A stretch of 64,000 bases of DNA from Ciceribacter ferrooxidans (lineage in GTDB: Bacteria; Pseudomonadota; Alphaproteobacteria; Rhizobiales; Rhizobiaceae): positions 600,918 through 664,917 of the forward strand of contig NZ_SDVB01000170.1 in NCBI RefSeq assembly GCF_004137355.1, in the 5' to 3' direction. Shown here in pieces: positions 28,736 through 38,360 of the stretch. The notes beneath the pieces were generated by a model that was not told the origin of the DNA, made no database searches, and saw only the letters and a program-made list of their open reading frames with translations. Each line of letters starts with the position of its first letter. Within the stretch, counting starts at the first letter, position 1. A program made the translations under genes and the position numbers.

Positions 28736-28993
28736 ATGGAACCGCGCCGCAACGACATCGACGACATGATCGTTCACGAGAAGATGCAGGCCGCCCTCGA
28801 GTACCAGAACGAAGCCTGGGCGGACGGTATGGCCGACGGCATCGAGCCGGAAATCATCGCGGACGCGGCCTTCGCGCTCGCCATGCGCGAGACGATTCGC
28901 ATTCACGGTGAGGAAGGCGCCGAGGCCATCCTCGAGCAGCTCAAGGCCCGCATGGTCGCTGGCGAGTTCTCCCCGACGCGCAACATCCAGTAA
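28736..28993 (+). CDS. Small conserved hypothetical protein (85 residues)
   Basis: The start is set by GAGGA at 28723-28727, which is ideally spaced for the ATG at 28736 and overlaps the earlier ATG at 28727. The protein is acidic and helical, with repeated Met/Ala/Glu (NDIDDMIVHEKMQAALEYQ, then EEGAEAILEQLKARM). It has no signal or membrane segment. I recognise it as a type of small rhizobial protein without known role. It is followed 19 bases later by an exported protein gene. Confidence 0.75.
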   Translation: MEPRRNDIDDMIVHEKMQAALEYQNEAWADGMADGIEPEIIADAAFALAMRETIRIHGEEGAEAILEQLKARMVAGEFSPTRNIQ

Positions 28994-29012
28994 TCGACAA
29001 AGAGGGACGGCT

Positions 29013-29789
29013 ATGGGAAAGGTGTCCGCCCGGGCCGGCCGGCAGCGCGATTTGCGACGTCTGGTGACCACCCTCCTCGCGGGCGTCATGCTCATCGGAA
29101 CCGTAGGAAGTGCGGCCGCGCTTTCCGAGCTGAAGCAGGTCGGCGGAGAGCCGGCGCAGAACCCCGTCCCAACGGTCGAGGACGTGCCCGGAGCCGCGCC
29201 GCCCTCCGGCAGCGTCACCGGCATCCCGGACCCCGACCCGCTGATCAGCACGCAGGACGACAAGGCGGACACGACGGACGGAACCGATGCGACCGAAGGC
29301 GCTCCCGAGGACCAGGGGCCGCCGCCCGAGGTGATCTACGACATCGAAAAGGCGCCGGAGCCGGTGCGCAAGCTGCGGCAGCTGATCATAGAGGCGGCCG
29401 CATCCGGCGACATCGAGCGGCTCAGGCCCCTTCTCAATCCCGGCCCTAACCAGACGCAGGTCATGCTCGATTCGGCCGATCCCGATCCGATCGCCACGCT
29501 CAAGGGCCTTTCGGGCGACAGCGAGGGCGTCGAAATCCTCGCGATCCTACTCGACGTGCTCTCCACCGGCTTCGTCCACGTCAATGCCGGTACGCCGGAG
29601 GAGATGTATGTCTGGCCCTATTTCGCCGAGAAGCCACTCGCCACGCTGACGCCGCCGGAGAAGGTGGAACTCTTCCGGATCGTCACCGCCGGCGACTTCG
29701 CGGACATGCAGGAATCCGGCAATTACAATTTCTTCCGCGCCGGCATCTCGCCGGACGGTCAGTGGAAATTCTTCACGGCCGGCGACTGA
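29013..29789 (+). CDS. Exported conserved hypothetical protein
   Basis: 258 residues. A basic N-terminus and signal peptide (LLAGVMLIGTVGSAAA, cleavage near residue 37) precede an acidic low-complexity linker (about residues 45-105). A globular C-terminal domain with EVIYDIEKAPEPVRKLR and DFADMQESGNYNFFRAG follows. AGAGGGA precedes the ATG. It is a predicted periplasmic protein of rhizobial type, function unknown. Confidence 0.8.
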   Translation: MGKVSARAGRQRDLRRLVTTLLAGVMLIGTVGSAAALSELKQVGGEPAQNPVPTVEDVPGAAPPSGSVTGIPDPDPLISTQDDKADTTDGTDATEGAPEDQGPPPEVIYDIEKAPEPVRKLRQLIIEAAASGDIERLRPLLNPGPNQTQVMLDSADPDPIATLKGLSGDSEGVEILAILLDVLSTGFVHVNAGTPEEMYVWPYFAEKPLATLTPPEKVELFRIVTAGDFADMQESGNYNFFRAGISPDGQWKFFTAGD

Positions 29790-29859
29790 CGCCGGCGCTT
29801 GCCGTTTGCCCGCCGAGACCTTAACTCTCTGACATCGCAACTTCGGAAAATCGCAGACG

Positions 29860-30696
29860 ATGCCAGCAGCGTTTCTTCCCGATCGCGCCCTCATCCGGGT
29901 TTCCGGACCGGAGGCCGAACATTTTCTCCAGAACCTCGTCACGACCGACGTGGCGGCGCTGCCTGCCGGCGAAGCCCGGCCCGGAGCGCTCCTGACGCCA
30001 CAGGGCAAGATCCTCTTCGATTTCCTGATTTCGCGCGACGGCGACGGTTTCCTTCTTGAAACCGCGGCAGGTCAGCAGGCCGATCTCGTCAAACGACTCA
30101 CCATGTACAAGCTGCGCTCGGCAGTCACGATCGCGGCCGAGCCGGAAGCCGGCGTCACCGTCTCCTGGGGCGAAGAACGCGACACTGCCGCCCTTCTGGA
30201 CAAGCGGTTTGCGATCGCCGGGGCGGTGCTCGGCCGCCGGCCGGGCCGGCACGCCGGGGAGGATGACAGCGCCTACCTCGATCTCCGGATCGCCGCGGGC
30301 ATTGCCGAATCGGGTGCCGACTTCGCACTCCAGGACGCCTTCCCGCATGACGTCCTGATGGATCGCAACGGCGGCGTCGGTTTCAAGAAGGGCTGCTATG
30401 TCGGCCAGGAGGTCGTCTCACGGATGCAGCATCGCGGGACGGCCCGCCGGCGCGTCGTGCTCATCGGCGGCGAGGCGGCCCTGCCCGCGCCGGGCACGGA
30501 AATCACCGCCGGCGGAAAGCCCGTCGGCACGCTCGGTTCGGTCCACGGAGCGCGCGGCCTTGCGATCGTCCGCATCGACCGCGTCGGCGAAGCGCTTGCG
30601 ACGGGCGTACCCGTTCTCGCGGGAGAAACCGCTTTGACCGTCGACCTTCCGGCCTGGTCGGGTCTCGATTTCCCGACCGTCGCCGAGGAGGCCTGA
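29860..30696 (+). CDS. ygfZ: YgfZ/GcvT-type folate-binding protein
   Basis: 278 residues with the YgfZ signature KKGCYVGQEV near residue 178, containing the conserved cysteine. The family uses tetrahydrofolate to help build or repair Fe-S clusters, notably of MiaB-type enzymes. It lacks the longer C-terminal domain of true glycine-cleavage T protein. It is cytoplasmic. It starts the run ygfZ - HD phosphohydrolase - phosphatase - NAD regulator, with 3 bases to the next gene. Confidence 0.9.
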   Translation: MPAAFLPDRALIRVSGPEAEHFLQNLVTTDVAALPAGEARPGALLTPQGKILFDFLISRDGDGFLLETAAGQQADLVKRLTMYKLRSAVTIAAEPEAGVTVSWGEERDTAALLDKRFAIAGAVLGRRPGRHAGEDDSAYLDLRIAAGIAESGADFALQDAFPHDVLMDRNGGVGFKKGCYVGQEVVSRMQHRGTARRRVVLIGGEAALPAPGTEITAGGKPVGTLGSVHGARGLAIVRIDRVGEALATGVPVLAGETALTVDLPAWSGLDFPTVAEEA

Positions 30697-30699
30697 CCG

Positions 30700-31329
30700 G
30701 TGCCGCCGCTCACGCAGATGAAGTCGCGGGCCTGGCAACGGATGCTCTCCGGCCGGCGGCTCGACCTGCTCGACCCCTCGCCGCTCGATGTCGAGATCAC
30801 CGACATTGCCCACGGCCTTGCCCGCGTCGCCCGCTGGAACGGCCAGACTTCCGGCGACCATGCCTTTTCCGTCGCCCAGCACAGCCTTCTCGTCGAGGAG
30901 ATCTTCCGCCGCAGCCATCCGAAGGCGAGCGCCGACGACCTGCAGATGGCGCTGCTGCACGACGCGCCCGAATATGTGATCGGCGACATGATCTCGCCCT
31001 TCAAGGCGGTCGTCGGCGGCGACTACAAGGTGGTCGAGAAGCGGCTCGAAGCGGCCGTGCACCTGCGCTTCGGCCTGCCGCCGCATCCTTCGCGTGACCT
31101 CAAGGACGAGATCAAGAAGGCGGACCGGATCGCCGCCTATTTCGAGGCGACGGAGCTGGCCGGCTTCGAGCCGGCGGAAGCGCGGAAGTTCTTCGGGCAG
31201 CCGCGCGGCTTCGACCGCACCACGCTGATGGTTGCACCGGTCCCGGCCTTCGAAGCTCAGAAGCGCTTCGTCGAGCGCTTCGAGGCGATCGAGGCGGTAC
31301 GCATGCAAGCAAAAAAGGCGGCACCGTGA
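30700..31329 (+). CDS. HD domain phosphohydrolase (YfbR-like)
   Basis: 209 residues from a GTG start with GAGGAG at 30685-30690. Metal-binding HD motifs are visible: FSVAQHSLLVEEI and LLHDAPEYVIGD, then a later Asp in IKKADRIAAYFEA. The pattern is that of YfbR-like 5'-nucleotidases acting on deoxynucleotide monophosphates, or of related phosphohydrolases. An ATG six codons downstream is a possible alternative start. It overlaps the next gene by 4 bases. Confidence 0.87.
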   Translation: MPPLTQMKSRAWQRMLSGRRLDLLDPSPLDVEITDIAHGLARVARWNGQTSGDHAFSVAQHSLLVEEIFRRSHPKASADDLQMALLHDAPEYVIGDMISPFKAVVGGDYKVVEKRLEAAVHLRFGLPPHPSRDLKDEIKKADRIAAYFEATELAGFEPAEARKFFGQPRGFDRTTLMVAPVPAFEAQKRFVERFEAIEAVRMQAKKAAP

Positions 31330-31862
31330 GCGCGATCGTCGTCTCCCCCCTCGCCCGCATCGCGGAAATGGCCGTTCGTCACAAGGCGAGGGAAATGATC
31401 AGCCTGCTTGCGGAAGGGCAGGATTTCCATCGGCCCGGCGTGATCGACCCGGCGCGGCACCTGAAGCTCGGCGTCAACGACATCAGTTTCGCCGGCACCG
31501 GCGATCTCGTCGCGCCGCAGGAGGTGCATGTCGCGCAGATCATCGATTTCGCCCGAAATTGGGACCAGGCAGCGCCCCTCGTCGTCCATTGCTGGATGGG
31601 CGTGTCGCGCTCGCCGGCGGCAGCACTCGTCGCGAGCCTCGCGGTCCGGCCAGACGACGACGAGGTGGACCTCGCCACGCGCCTTCGGCAGGTCTCGCCC
31701 TATGCGACGCCGAACGCCCGCATCGTCGAGATCGGCGACCGGCTGCTCGGGCGCGGCGGAAGGCTCGTTGCGGCGGTCAGGGCGATCGGCCGCGGTGCGG
31801 ATGCCGACGGCAATGCACCCTTCGTTCTGCCGCTGACGCCTTCCGGAGGCCGCCTGCCATGA
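31326..31862 (+). CDS. Tyrosine phosphatase family protein
   Basis: 178 residues from a GTG that overlaps the HD gene stop. The cysteine phosphatase loop VHCWMGVSRSPAA (C-x5-R) lies near residue 87-99. The fold and size fit dual-specificity-like phosphatases found in rhizobia. The natural substrate is unknown. Its stop overlaps the start of the NAD regulator by 4 bases, so the three genes are tightly coupled. Confidence 0.88.
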   Translation: MSAIVVSPLARIAEMAVRHKAREMISLLAEGQDFHRPGVIDPARHLKLGVNDISFAGTGDLVAPQEVHVAQIIDFARNWDQAAPLVVHCWMGVSRSPAAALVASLAVRPDDDEVDLATRLRQVSPYATPNARIVEIGDRLLGRGGRLVAAVRAIGRGADADGNAPFVLPLTPSGGRLP

Positions 31863-32845
31863 CGGCGGCGGCAAGCTCGCCGATCGAGATCAGCCTCGAC
31901 GCGGCGATCGTCGCCGTTTCCGGCGGCAATCCGCAGATCCTCGTCGTCAGCGATCCGGCGAGCGAACTCGAAAGCCTGCCGTTCGGGCCGTTCGACCCGG
32001 CGCGCTACCGCACAATGGAGATGTCGCTGCGCGTCGCCGTGGAGGCGCGGACCGCGCTCCACATGGGCTATATCGAGCAGCTCTACACCTTCGGCGACCG
32101 CGGCCGGCACAAGATGCCCGGCGATGCCGGCCCGCATCTCGTTTCCGTCGGCTATCTGGCGCTGACGCGCATGGACCCGGAACGGACGCCGGCGCTCTCT
32201 GCGGCCGGCGTTCATTGGCGCGACTGGTACAGCTATCTTCCGTGGGAGGACTGGCGTCAGGGGCGCCCGGTCCTCCTCGACCAGATCATCCTGCCGGCGC
32301 TGCGGCAATGGGCGGAGGAGGCCGGCGGCGATGCCGCGGGAGCCGCCCGGCTGTCGCGGCGCTCGCGCATCAAGCTCGCCTTCGGGCTCGATGATTTCCC
32401 CTTCGACGAGGAGCGGGTGCTGGAACGCTACGAGCTGCTCTACGAGGCCGGCCTCATCGACGAAGCGGTGGCCGATGGTCGCGTCTGGCATACCGGGCTA
32501 ACCGCGCGGCTCGGCGTGCCGATGCGCTTCGATCACCGACGCATCATGGCGACGGCGATCGCCAGGCTTCGCGGCAAGCTCAAGTACCGCCCCGTCGTCT
32601 TCGAGTTGATGCCGCCGGAATTCACGCTCACCGAATTGCAGGCGACCGTCGAGGCGATCTCGGGCCGCCATCTCCACAAGCAGAATTTCCGCCGCCTCGT
32701 CGAGGGTGCCGAACTGGTCGAGCCGACCGGCGGCACCATGGCCGCGACCGGCGGGCGCCCGGCCGCGCTTTTCCGCTTCCGCCACCGAATCCTCGAGGAA
32801 CGCCCTGCTCCCGGCCTCAAAGTCGGAGGACGCAGCACCGGTTGA
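31859..32845 (+). CDS. nadQ: NAD biosynthesis regulator, NadQ/NrtR type (Nudix-like sensor plus winged helix)
   Basis: 328 residues. The N-terminal 160 residues resemble a Nudix fold (GPHLVSVGYLALTRMD) without a complete catalytic Nudix box, as in regulators that sense rather than cleave. The C-terminal half has a winged-helix region (FELMPPEFTLTELQATVEAI, then KQNFRRLVEGAELVEPTG). Such proteins repress nad genes in alphaproteobacteria. The nadABC operon starts 4.6 kb away and has a perfect palindrome over its promoter, a likely binding site. The effector is probably an NAD-related nucleotide, by analogy to NrtR and ADP-ribose. Confidence 0.75.
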   Translation: MTAAASSPIEISLDAAIVAVSGGNPQILVVSDPASELESLPFGPFDPARYRTMEMSLRVAVEARTALHMGYIEQLYTFGDRGRHKMPGDAGPHLVSVGYLALTRMDPERTPALSAAGVHWRDWYSYLPWEDWRQGRPVLLDQIILPALRQWAEEAGGDAAGAARLSRRSRIKLAFGLDDFPFDEERVLERYELLYEAGLIDEAVADGRVWHTGLTARLGVPMRFDHRRIMATAIARLRGKLKYRPVVFELMPPEFTLTELQATVEAISGRHLHKQNFRRLVEGAELVEPTGGTMAATGGRPAALFRFRHRILEERPAPGLKVGGRSTG

Positions 32846-32902
32846 CCTCGTCCGCGCGTGCCCCATGTAGCCGTTCAGACCAACGGCAAGGGAGCACCGC
32901 GC

Positions 32903-33781
32903 ATGGAGCTGCAAACGAACGAAGTCGTACTCGCGACGCAGGCGGCGCTGGCGCAGGCGAGCCGACTCGCCGTGCAATACTCCTTCTCCATCGTCGCGGC
33001 GCTTCTCCTGCTGTTCCTCGGCTGGTGGCTCTCGCGGCAGTTGAGCCGCTGGACCCACAGGGGTCTCCTGCAGGTGCGCGGCATCGACGAGACGCTGGCG
33101 CGCTTCTTCGCCAATGTCGTGCGCTATAGCGCGCTGCTTCTCGTCTTCGTCACCGTGCTCGCCCAGTTCGGCGTGCAGACGGCCTCGATCATCGCCGCAC
33201 TCGGCGCCGCGGGTCTCGCCATCGGGCTGGCGCTGCAGGGCACGCTGCAGAACATCGCCGCCGGTATCATGCTGCTCGTGCTCCGGCCCTTCCGCGTCGG
33301 GGAATACATCGACACCGGCACGATCTCCGGCACGATCGTCGAGATCGGCCTTTTCGCGACGGAACTGCGCACGCCCGACGGGCTCTACCGGCTCGCGCCG
33401 AACTCCACGCTCTGGAACGTGCCGATCACCAATTTCAGCCGCGAAGCCACACGCCGCTTCGAGTTCAAGATCGGCATCGGCTACGACGACGACATCGACC
33501 TCGCCGAGAGCATCATGCGCGACCACGCCGAATCCGATCCGCGCGTCTTCAAGGACCCACCCGTCGCGACCCATGTGGACCAGCTGACCGAGGGCGCGGT
33601 GGTCCTCACCGTGTGGTACTGGACGAGTGCTTCGGACTTCTGGCCGACCTCGCGCGAGATGATCAAGAAGGTGAAGAAGTCCTTCGACGAAAACGGAATT
33701 TCGATCCCGCTGCCGCAGGTGACGCTTCGTGGAACGCCGCCGCAGATCGCGCCGCCCGAACGCCCGGCCGACGAGAATTGA
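32903..33781 (+). CDS. MscS family small-conductance mechanosensitive channel
   Basis: 292 residues from the ATG preceded by AAGGGAG. Three membrane helices lie near the N-terminus; the third is the pore helix, rich in Gly/Ala (IIAALGAAGLAIGLALQGTL). The beta domain FRVGEYIDTGTISGTIVEIG follows, then the C-terminal vestibule. The protein would open under membrane tension on hypo-osmotic shock. It ends 28 bases from the convergent nadC. Confidence 0.92.
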   Translation: MELQTNEVVLATQAALAQASRLAVQYSFSIVAALLLLFLGWWLSRQLSRWTHRGLLQVRGIDETLARFFANVVRYSALLLVFVTVLAQFGVQTASIIAALGAAGLAIGLALQGTLQNIAAGIMLLVLRPFRVGEYIDTGTISGTIVEIGLFATELRTPDGLYRLAPNSTLWNVPITNFSREATRRFEFKIGIGYDDDIDLAESIMRDHAESDPRVFKDPPVATHVDQLTEGAVVLTVWYWTSASDFWPTSREMIKKVKKSFDENGISIPLPQVTLRGTPPQIAPPERPADEN

Positions 33782-33809
33782 GCGGTCGCCGCGATGTTCG
33801 CAACGGGCC

Positions 33810-34718
33810 TCAGGCGATCGTGACGTCCAGCCCGATATCGAGCGTCGGCGCGGCCATCGTGATCTTCGAGGTCGAGATATAGTCGACACCCGTCTCGGCG
33901 ATCACGCGGATGGTCGAGAGGTTGACGTTGCCCGAGGCTTCGAGCATCACCCGGCGGCCCGCAGCCCAATAGCGAGCCTCGTCGAGACCGCTATGGTCCC
34001 GATTGATCGCCACGGCCTCGCGGAGAGTGTCCGGCCCCATGTTGTCGAGGAGGATCGCGTCCGGTTCCGCCGTCAGCGCCTCGCGCATCTGCTCCAGCGT
34101 ATCGACCTCCACCTCGACCTTGACCAGATGGCCGGCATAGGCCCGGGCCGCGCGCACCGCCTCGGCCACGCCTCCACAGACGGCGATGTGGTTGTCCTTG
34201 ATGAGGATCGCGTCGTCGAGGCCGAAGCGGTGGTTCGAGCCGCCGCCGAGACGAACGGCATATTTCTCCACCGCCCGGAGCCCCGGCAGCGTCTTGCGGG
34301 TGCATGTGACCCTGGCGCGCGTATGGGCGATCTCGGCGGCGAAGCGCGCCGTGTAGGAGGCGACGCCCGAAAGATGCATGAGGAAGTTGAGCGCCACGCG
34401 CTCGGCCGAGAGCAGCGAGCGGGCGGGGCCACTCACCCGCGCGATCGGCGTCCCGGGACCGACCCGGTCGCCGTCTGCGGCCATCGCCTCGAAGACGACG
34501 GCGGGATCGACGATGCGGAAGGCTGCGCGGGCAAGCTCGATTCCGGCGACGACGCCCTCCTCGCGGCTGTTCATCTCGGCTGTCGCGACTCGCTCCGGCG
34601 CGATCGTCGCATAGGTGGTGATGTCGCCGGCACGGCCGAGATCCTCGACGAGCGCCGCCTTCACCTGGTCCTCGATCATCAGCACCGGAAGGACGGGCCG
34701 GAAGATCTCTGCGGTCAT
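33810..34718 (-). CDS. nadC: Nicotinate-nucleotide pyrophosphorylase (quinolinate phosphoribosyltransferase)
   Basis: 302 residues from MTAEIFRPV, which has GGGGAG a few bases upstream. It converts quinolinate and PRPP to nicotinate mononucleotide. Recognisable parts are EDLGRAGDITT, the RKTLPGLRAVEKYAVRLGG motif and the metal/phosphate region ILLDNMGPD. It is the last gene of the nadA-nadB-nadC operon, 22 bases after nadB. Confidence 0.96.
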   Translation of the reverse strand: MTAEIFRPVLPVLMIEDQVKAALVEDLGRAGDITTYATIAPERVATAEMNSREEGVVAGIELARAAFRIVDPAVVFEAMAADGDRVGPGTPIARVSGPARSLLSAERVALNFLMHLSGVASYTARFAAEIAHTRARVTCTRKTLPGLRAVEKYAVRLGGGSNHRFGLDDAILIKDNHIAVCGGVAEAVRAARAYAGHLVKVEVEVDTLEQMREALTAEPDAILLDNMGPDTLREAVAINRDHSGLDEARYWAAGRRVMLEASGNVNLSTIRVIAETGVDYISTSKITMAAPTLDIGLDVTIA

Positions 34719-34740
34719 GGTCGTCACTCCCCTTGTCCCG

Positions 34741-36333
34741 TTATCCGGCGATCTCGGCGGCCGTCTGTTCGGCATCCTTGAGCGTCATGTAGGTGCGGTG
34801 GCGCCAGCTCTCGACCGTATCGGGGCAGTCGGCGCGGAAATGCCCGCCGCGGCTCTCCTGACGGCGGTAGGCGGCGGTCGCAATGAGCTTTGCGGCGGCC
34901 ACCATGTTGGAAAAGCGGATGCGGGTGTTCTCGCGCTCCAGCCTTGCGATGTCGCGGATAAGGGCCTTCAGCCCCTCGCCTGTGCGGATGACGCCCGCTT
35001 CCTCCGACATCCGCCGGCGCAGTTCGGCCAACTGCGGGCTGTCCTCCAGCGTCACCAGTTCGTCGTTTTCCCCGGCGTTCTTCGGCCATTCGTAGAGCGT
35101 CGATTCCGGCAGGATGCCCTTGATGTTCTCGGCGATGCGAGCGGCAAAGACAATGGCTTCGAGCAACGAGTTGGAGGCGAGCCGGTTGGCGCCGTGCACG
35201 CCGGTCGAGGTGACCTCGCCCGCCGCCCAGAGCCCGTCGACGGTCGTCTTGCCATCGGCATCCACCAGCACCCCGCCCATGTGGTAATGGACGGCCGGAA
35301 CCACCGGGATCGGCCGGGTCACCGGGTCGATGCCCGCTTCCATGCAGGAGGCGTAGACGGTCGGGAAGAGCTCCCGGAAATGCGCGCCGACCGCCTTGGT
35401 GCAGTCGAGGAAGGCGCCGCGGCCGGCCTTCACCTCCGCGAAGACGCCGCGGGCGACGATGTCGCGCGGGGCGAGTTCGGCATCGGGATGCAGGTCGGTC
35501 ATGAAGCGATGACCGGCGGCATTGACGAGGATCGCGCCGTCGCCGCGCAGTGCTTCGGTTGCGAGCGGTGCGGGATCACGGCCGATGTCGATCGCGGTCG
35601 GATGGAACTGGACGAATTCGGGATCGGCGACCATCGCGCCGGCCTTCGCCGCCATGCCGAGGCCTGCGCCGCGCGCCTCCGCCGGATTGGTCGTCACCTG
35701 GTACAGGTGGCCGACACCGCCGGAGCACATCACCACCGCGCGTGCCGGGAAGGCAACGCGGGTCTTGGACTTGCCGGCGTCGGGCCTTGCGATGACGCCC
35801 GAAACGAAGCGACCCTCGACCACCAGTTCCTCGACGACATAGCCTTCCATGACGCGGATCGACGGCGTGTTGCGGACGGCGGCGATCAGCGCTTCCATGA
35901 TGGCCTTGCCGGCCTGGTCGCCCTTCACCCGCACGATGCGGCGCTCGGAATGGGCGGCCTCACGCGAGAGCAGGAGCTTGCCTTCGAGATCACGGTCGAA
36001 GGGAACGCCGTAGGAGAGAAGGTCGCGGATGCGGTCCGGCCCTTCCGAGATCATCAGCCGGGCGATCTTCTCGTCGACGATGCCGGCACCGGCGGCGAGC
36101 GTATCGGCAAGGTGCTTCTCGACGGTATCGCCGGGGCTCATCGCCGCGGCGATGCCGCCTTGCGCCCAGGCGGAGGAGGCGCCGTGGCCGATCGGCGCGG
36201 CCGCCAGCACGGTGACGGGACGCGGCGCGAGCTTCAGCGCGCAGAACAGGCCGGCAAGCCCGCCCCCGACGATCACGATGTCGTCGATGCCCTGCCACGA
36301 CTGCGGCCGGATGGATTCGATATTGGTGGGCAT
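34741..36333 (-). CDS. nadB: L-aspartate oxidase
   Basis: 530 residues. It oxidises aspartate to iminoaspartate, which NadA condenses to quinolinate. The FAD-binding loop [14 protein letters not shown] lies at the N-terminus, followed by [13 protein letters not shown] and the active-site region with [15 protein letters not shown]. The C-terminal helical domain is of normal length. It lies 43 bases downstream of nadA on the same strand and shares its promoter. Confidence 0.96.
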   Translation of the reverse strand: MPTNIESIRPQSWQGIDDIVIVGGGLAGLFCALKLAPRPVTVLAAAPIGHGASSAWAQGGIAAAMSPGDTVEKHLADTLAAGAGIVDEKIARLMISEGPDRIRDLLSYGVPFDRDLEGKLLLSREAAHSERRIVRVKGDQAGKAIMEALIAAVRNTPSIRVMEGYVVEELVVEGRFVSGVIARPDAGKSKTRVAFPARAVVMCSGGVGHLYQVTTNPAEARGAGLGMAAKAGAMVADPEFVQFHPTAIDIGRDPAPLATEALRGDGAILVNAAGHRFMTDLHPDAELAPRDIVARGVFAEVKAGRGAFLDCTKAVGAHFRELFPTVYASCMEAGIDPVTRPIPVVPAVHYHMGGVLVDADGKTTVDGLWAAGEVTSTGVHGANRLASNSLLEAIVFAARIAENIKGILPESTLYEWPKNAGENDELVTLEDSPQLAELRRRMSEEAGVIRTGEGLKALIRDIARLERENTRIRFSNMVAAAKLIATAAYRRQESRGGHFRADCPDTVESWRHRTYMTLKDAEQTAAEIAG

Positions 36334-36376
36334 CTGACTGGTCTCCCCCGGCCCAGGGCCGATCTTGCGGGTACTG

Positions 36377-37450
36377 CTATTGCTTCAGGTTGATCATCCG
36401 TTCGACAGCGAGCCGGGCGCGGCCGGCGATCGCCGGATCGACGGTCACTTCCTCGGTCATGAAGAGCAGGCTGTCGAGGATCTTCGGCAGCGTGATGCGC
36501 TTCATGTGCGGACAGAGGTTGCACGGCTTGACGAAGTCGACGTCCTTGACCTCCGCCTGGATGTTGGAGGCCATCGAGCACTCGGTGACCAGCAGCACGC
36601 GGCCGGGGCGCTTCGTCTTGACGTAGTCGATCATGCCCGAGGTCGAGCCGGCATAGTCGGAAACCGCAAGCACGCTCGGATGGCATTCCGGATGGGCGAC
36701 GATCTCGATCGACGGATCGGCGGCCTTGTACTCGAGCAATTCCTCGGCGGTGAAGCGCTCGTGCACTTCGCAGTGACCCTGCCAGGTGAGGATCTTCTTT
36801 TTCGTCTTCTTGGCAACGTTCATCGCCAGGTATTCGTCGGGGATGCAGAGCACGGTGTCCGATTCGAGGCTGTCGACGACGGCGACCGCGTTCGACGAGG
36901 TGCAGCAGATATCGGTTTCCGCCTTCACGTCGGCCGAGGTGTTGACGTAGGTCACGACCGGCACGCCGGGATAGCGCGCCTTCAGCGCCCGCACGTCGTC
37001 ACCGGTGATCGATTCCGACAGCGAGCACCCCGCCCTGCCGTCGGGGATCAGCACGGTTTTCTCCGGATTGAGCAGCTTCGACGTCTCGGCCATGAAGTGC
37101 ACGCCGCACTGGATGATGATCCCGGCGTCGACGCGGGTCGCGTCGCGGGCAAGCTGCAGCGAATCGCCCTTGATGTCGGCGACGCAGTGGAAGATTTCCG
37201 GCGTCTGGTAATTGTGGGCGAGGATGACTGCGCCGCGCTCTTTCTTCAGCCGGTTGATCGCGTGCACATAGGGGGCGAAGACCGGCCATTCGATCGCCGG
37301 GATGAAGCTCTTGACGCGCTCGTAGAGATGCTCGGTTTCCTTGGCCACGGCCGGGGTGAAGGAGAGGTCCGGGCGCTCCAGAATTCCGTATCGTTCGGCG
37401 GCACTGCCAGCCGGCGCCTTTGCGGCGGTCGCACCTTGCACCTGTTGCAT
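36377..37450 (-). CDS. nadA: Quinolinate synthase
   Basis: 357 residues from the ATG with GGGGAG six bases upstream; an in-frame Met ten codons earlier would lie within the leader and is less likely. It joins iminoaspartate and dihydroxyacetone phosphate on a [4Fe-4S] cluster. Candidate ligands are in [11 protein letters not shown], the ICCTSSNAV segment and KPCNLCPHM near the C-terminus. It is the first gene of the nadABC operon. A 21-base palindrome 30 bases upstream of the start suggests repression. Confidence 0.96.
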   Translation of the reverse strand: MQQVQGATAAKAPAGSAAERYGILERPDLSFTPAVAKETEHLYERVKSFIPAIEWPVFAPYVHAINRLKKERGAVILAHNYQTPEIFHCVADIKGDSLQLARDATRVDAGIIIQCGVHFMAETSKLLNPEKTVLIPDGRAGCSLSESITGDDVRALKARYPGVPVVTYVNTSADVKAETDICCTSSNAVAVVDSLESDTVLCIPDEYLAMNVAKKTKKKILTWQGHCEVHERFTAEELLEYKAADPSIEIVAHPECHPSVLAVSDYAGSTSGMIDYVKTKRPGRVLLVTECSMASNIQAEVKDVDFVKPCNLCPHMKRITLPKILDSLLFMTEEVTVDPAIAGRARLAVERMINLKQ

Positions 37451-37480
37451 CCTGATCTCCCCGCCGTCGCCGGCTTCCAT

Positions 37481-37501
37481 TTATGCTCAATTTGAGCATA
37501 A
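37481..37501. promoter_or_regulatory. Palindromic operator in front of nadABC
   Basis: TTATGCTCAA and TTGAGCATAA form a perfect 10-base inverted repeat around one central T. It lies 31 bases before the nadA ATG and overlaps the spacer and -10 part of the likely promoter, where a bound dimer would block RNA polymerase. NadQ/NrtR regulators use sites of this kind upstream of nad operons, and a gene of that family is at 31859-32845. The pairing of site and protein is inference. Confidence 0.8.
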
Positions 37502-37511
37502 GCAAAGTCAA
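37488..37511 (-). promoter_or_regulatory. Likely promoter of nadABC
   Basis: Read on the minus strand, TTGACT (37506-37511) is a good -35 element. About 17-19 bases on, the region GAGCATAA supplies a weak -10. The operator palindrome covers the spacer and -10. The orientation and distance fit transcription of nadA. Confidence 0.5.
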
Positions 37512-37697
37512 AGAAAACCGGCGCGTGCCGGTACGCTCGATTTAGAAACTTTTGTGACAAGTTGCAAGAGGCGGTGTCGTTCCGATGACATGCGACATGG
37601 CGGCACGGCGGGCGACGGAGCCGGCATTGCGCTTCGGCGGGGACGCGGGTACGGGAGGAGAGAAGCCGCCCTCCACGCTCCTGCAGGTTCCCCGCCG

Positions 37698-38351
37698 ATG
37701 TCCCGTCCTCCGATCGCCGATGCCTTCGCCCCGCATGAGGCGCTTGCGGCAGAACTCCTTGCCCATGCCACCGACAGCGATGACGGCTCGCACGATGTCG
37801 CCCATGTTCTGAGGGTGTTCCGCAACGCCATGCGGATCGCCGGAAACGAGGGTGGCGACACCCGGATTCTTTCCGCCGCGGTCCTCCTGCACGACTGCGT
37901 GGCCGTCGAGAAGAACTCGCCGCTTCGGGCGAGCGCCTCGCGGCTGGCGGCGGAGAAGGCGGCAAATATCCTCGCCGACCTCGGATGGACGGACACCGAC
38001 ATCAGTCGCGTCGGCCATGCCATCGAGGCTCACAGCTTTTCCGCCGGCATCACGCCGGAGACACCGGAGGCGAAGATCCTGCAGGATGCCGACCGGCTCG
38101 ACGCGATCGGTATGATCGGTGCGGCGCGCTGCTTCTACATCGCCGGACGGCTAGGCTCGGCGCTCTACGACCCCGCCGACCCGCTCGGCGAGAACCGCCC
38201 GCTCGACGATAAGCGCTTCGCCATCGACCATTTCGAGACGAAGCTCTTCCGGCTCGCCGACGGCTTCCAGACGGAAAGCGGGCGGGCGCTCGCACGCGAG
38301 CGGCACGAGCGCCTCCGTCATATCCTCGACCTCTTCATCGACGAAATCTGA
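37698..38351 (+). CDS. HD domain phosphohydrolase
   Basis: 217 residues. HD-type metal motifs are DDGSHDVAHVLRVFRNA (His, HxxxH-like) and AVLLHDCVA (His-Asp), with a later Asp in LQDADRLDAIG. This matches the YedJ-type HD hydrolases of about 210-230 residues, whose substrate is not established. It is cytoplasmic. It is divergent from nadA across a 247-base gap and is followed after 9 bases by the MOSC gene. Confidence 0.88.
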   Translation: MSRPPIADAFAPHEALAAELLAHATDSDDGSHDVAHVLRVFRNAMRIAGNEGGDTRILSAAVLLHDCVAVEKNSPLRASASRLAAEKAANILADLGWTDTDISRVGHAIEAHSFSAGITPETPEAKILQDADRLDAIGMIGAARCFYIAGRLGSALYDPADPLGENRPLDDKRFAIDHFETKLFRLADGFQTESGRALARERHERLRHILDLFIDEI

Positions 38352-38360
38352 GGGATCATC

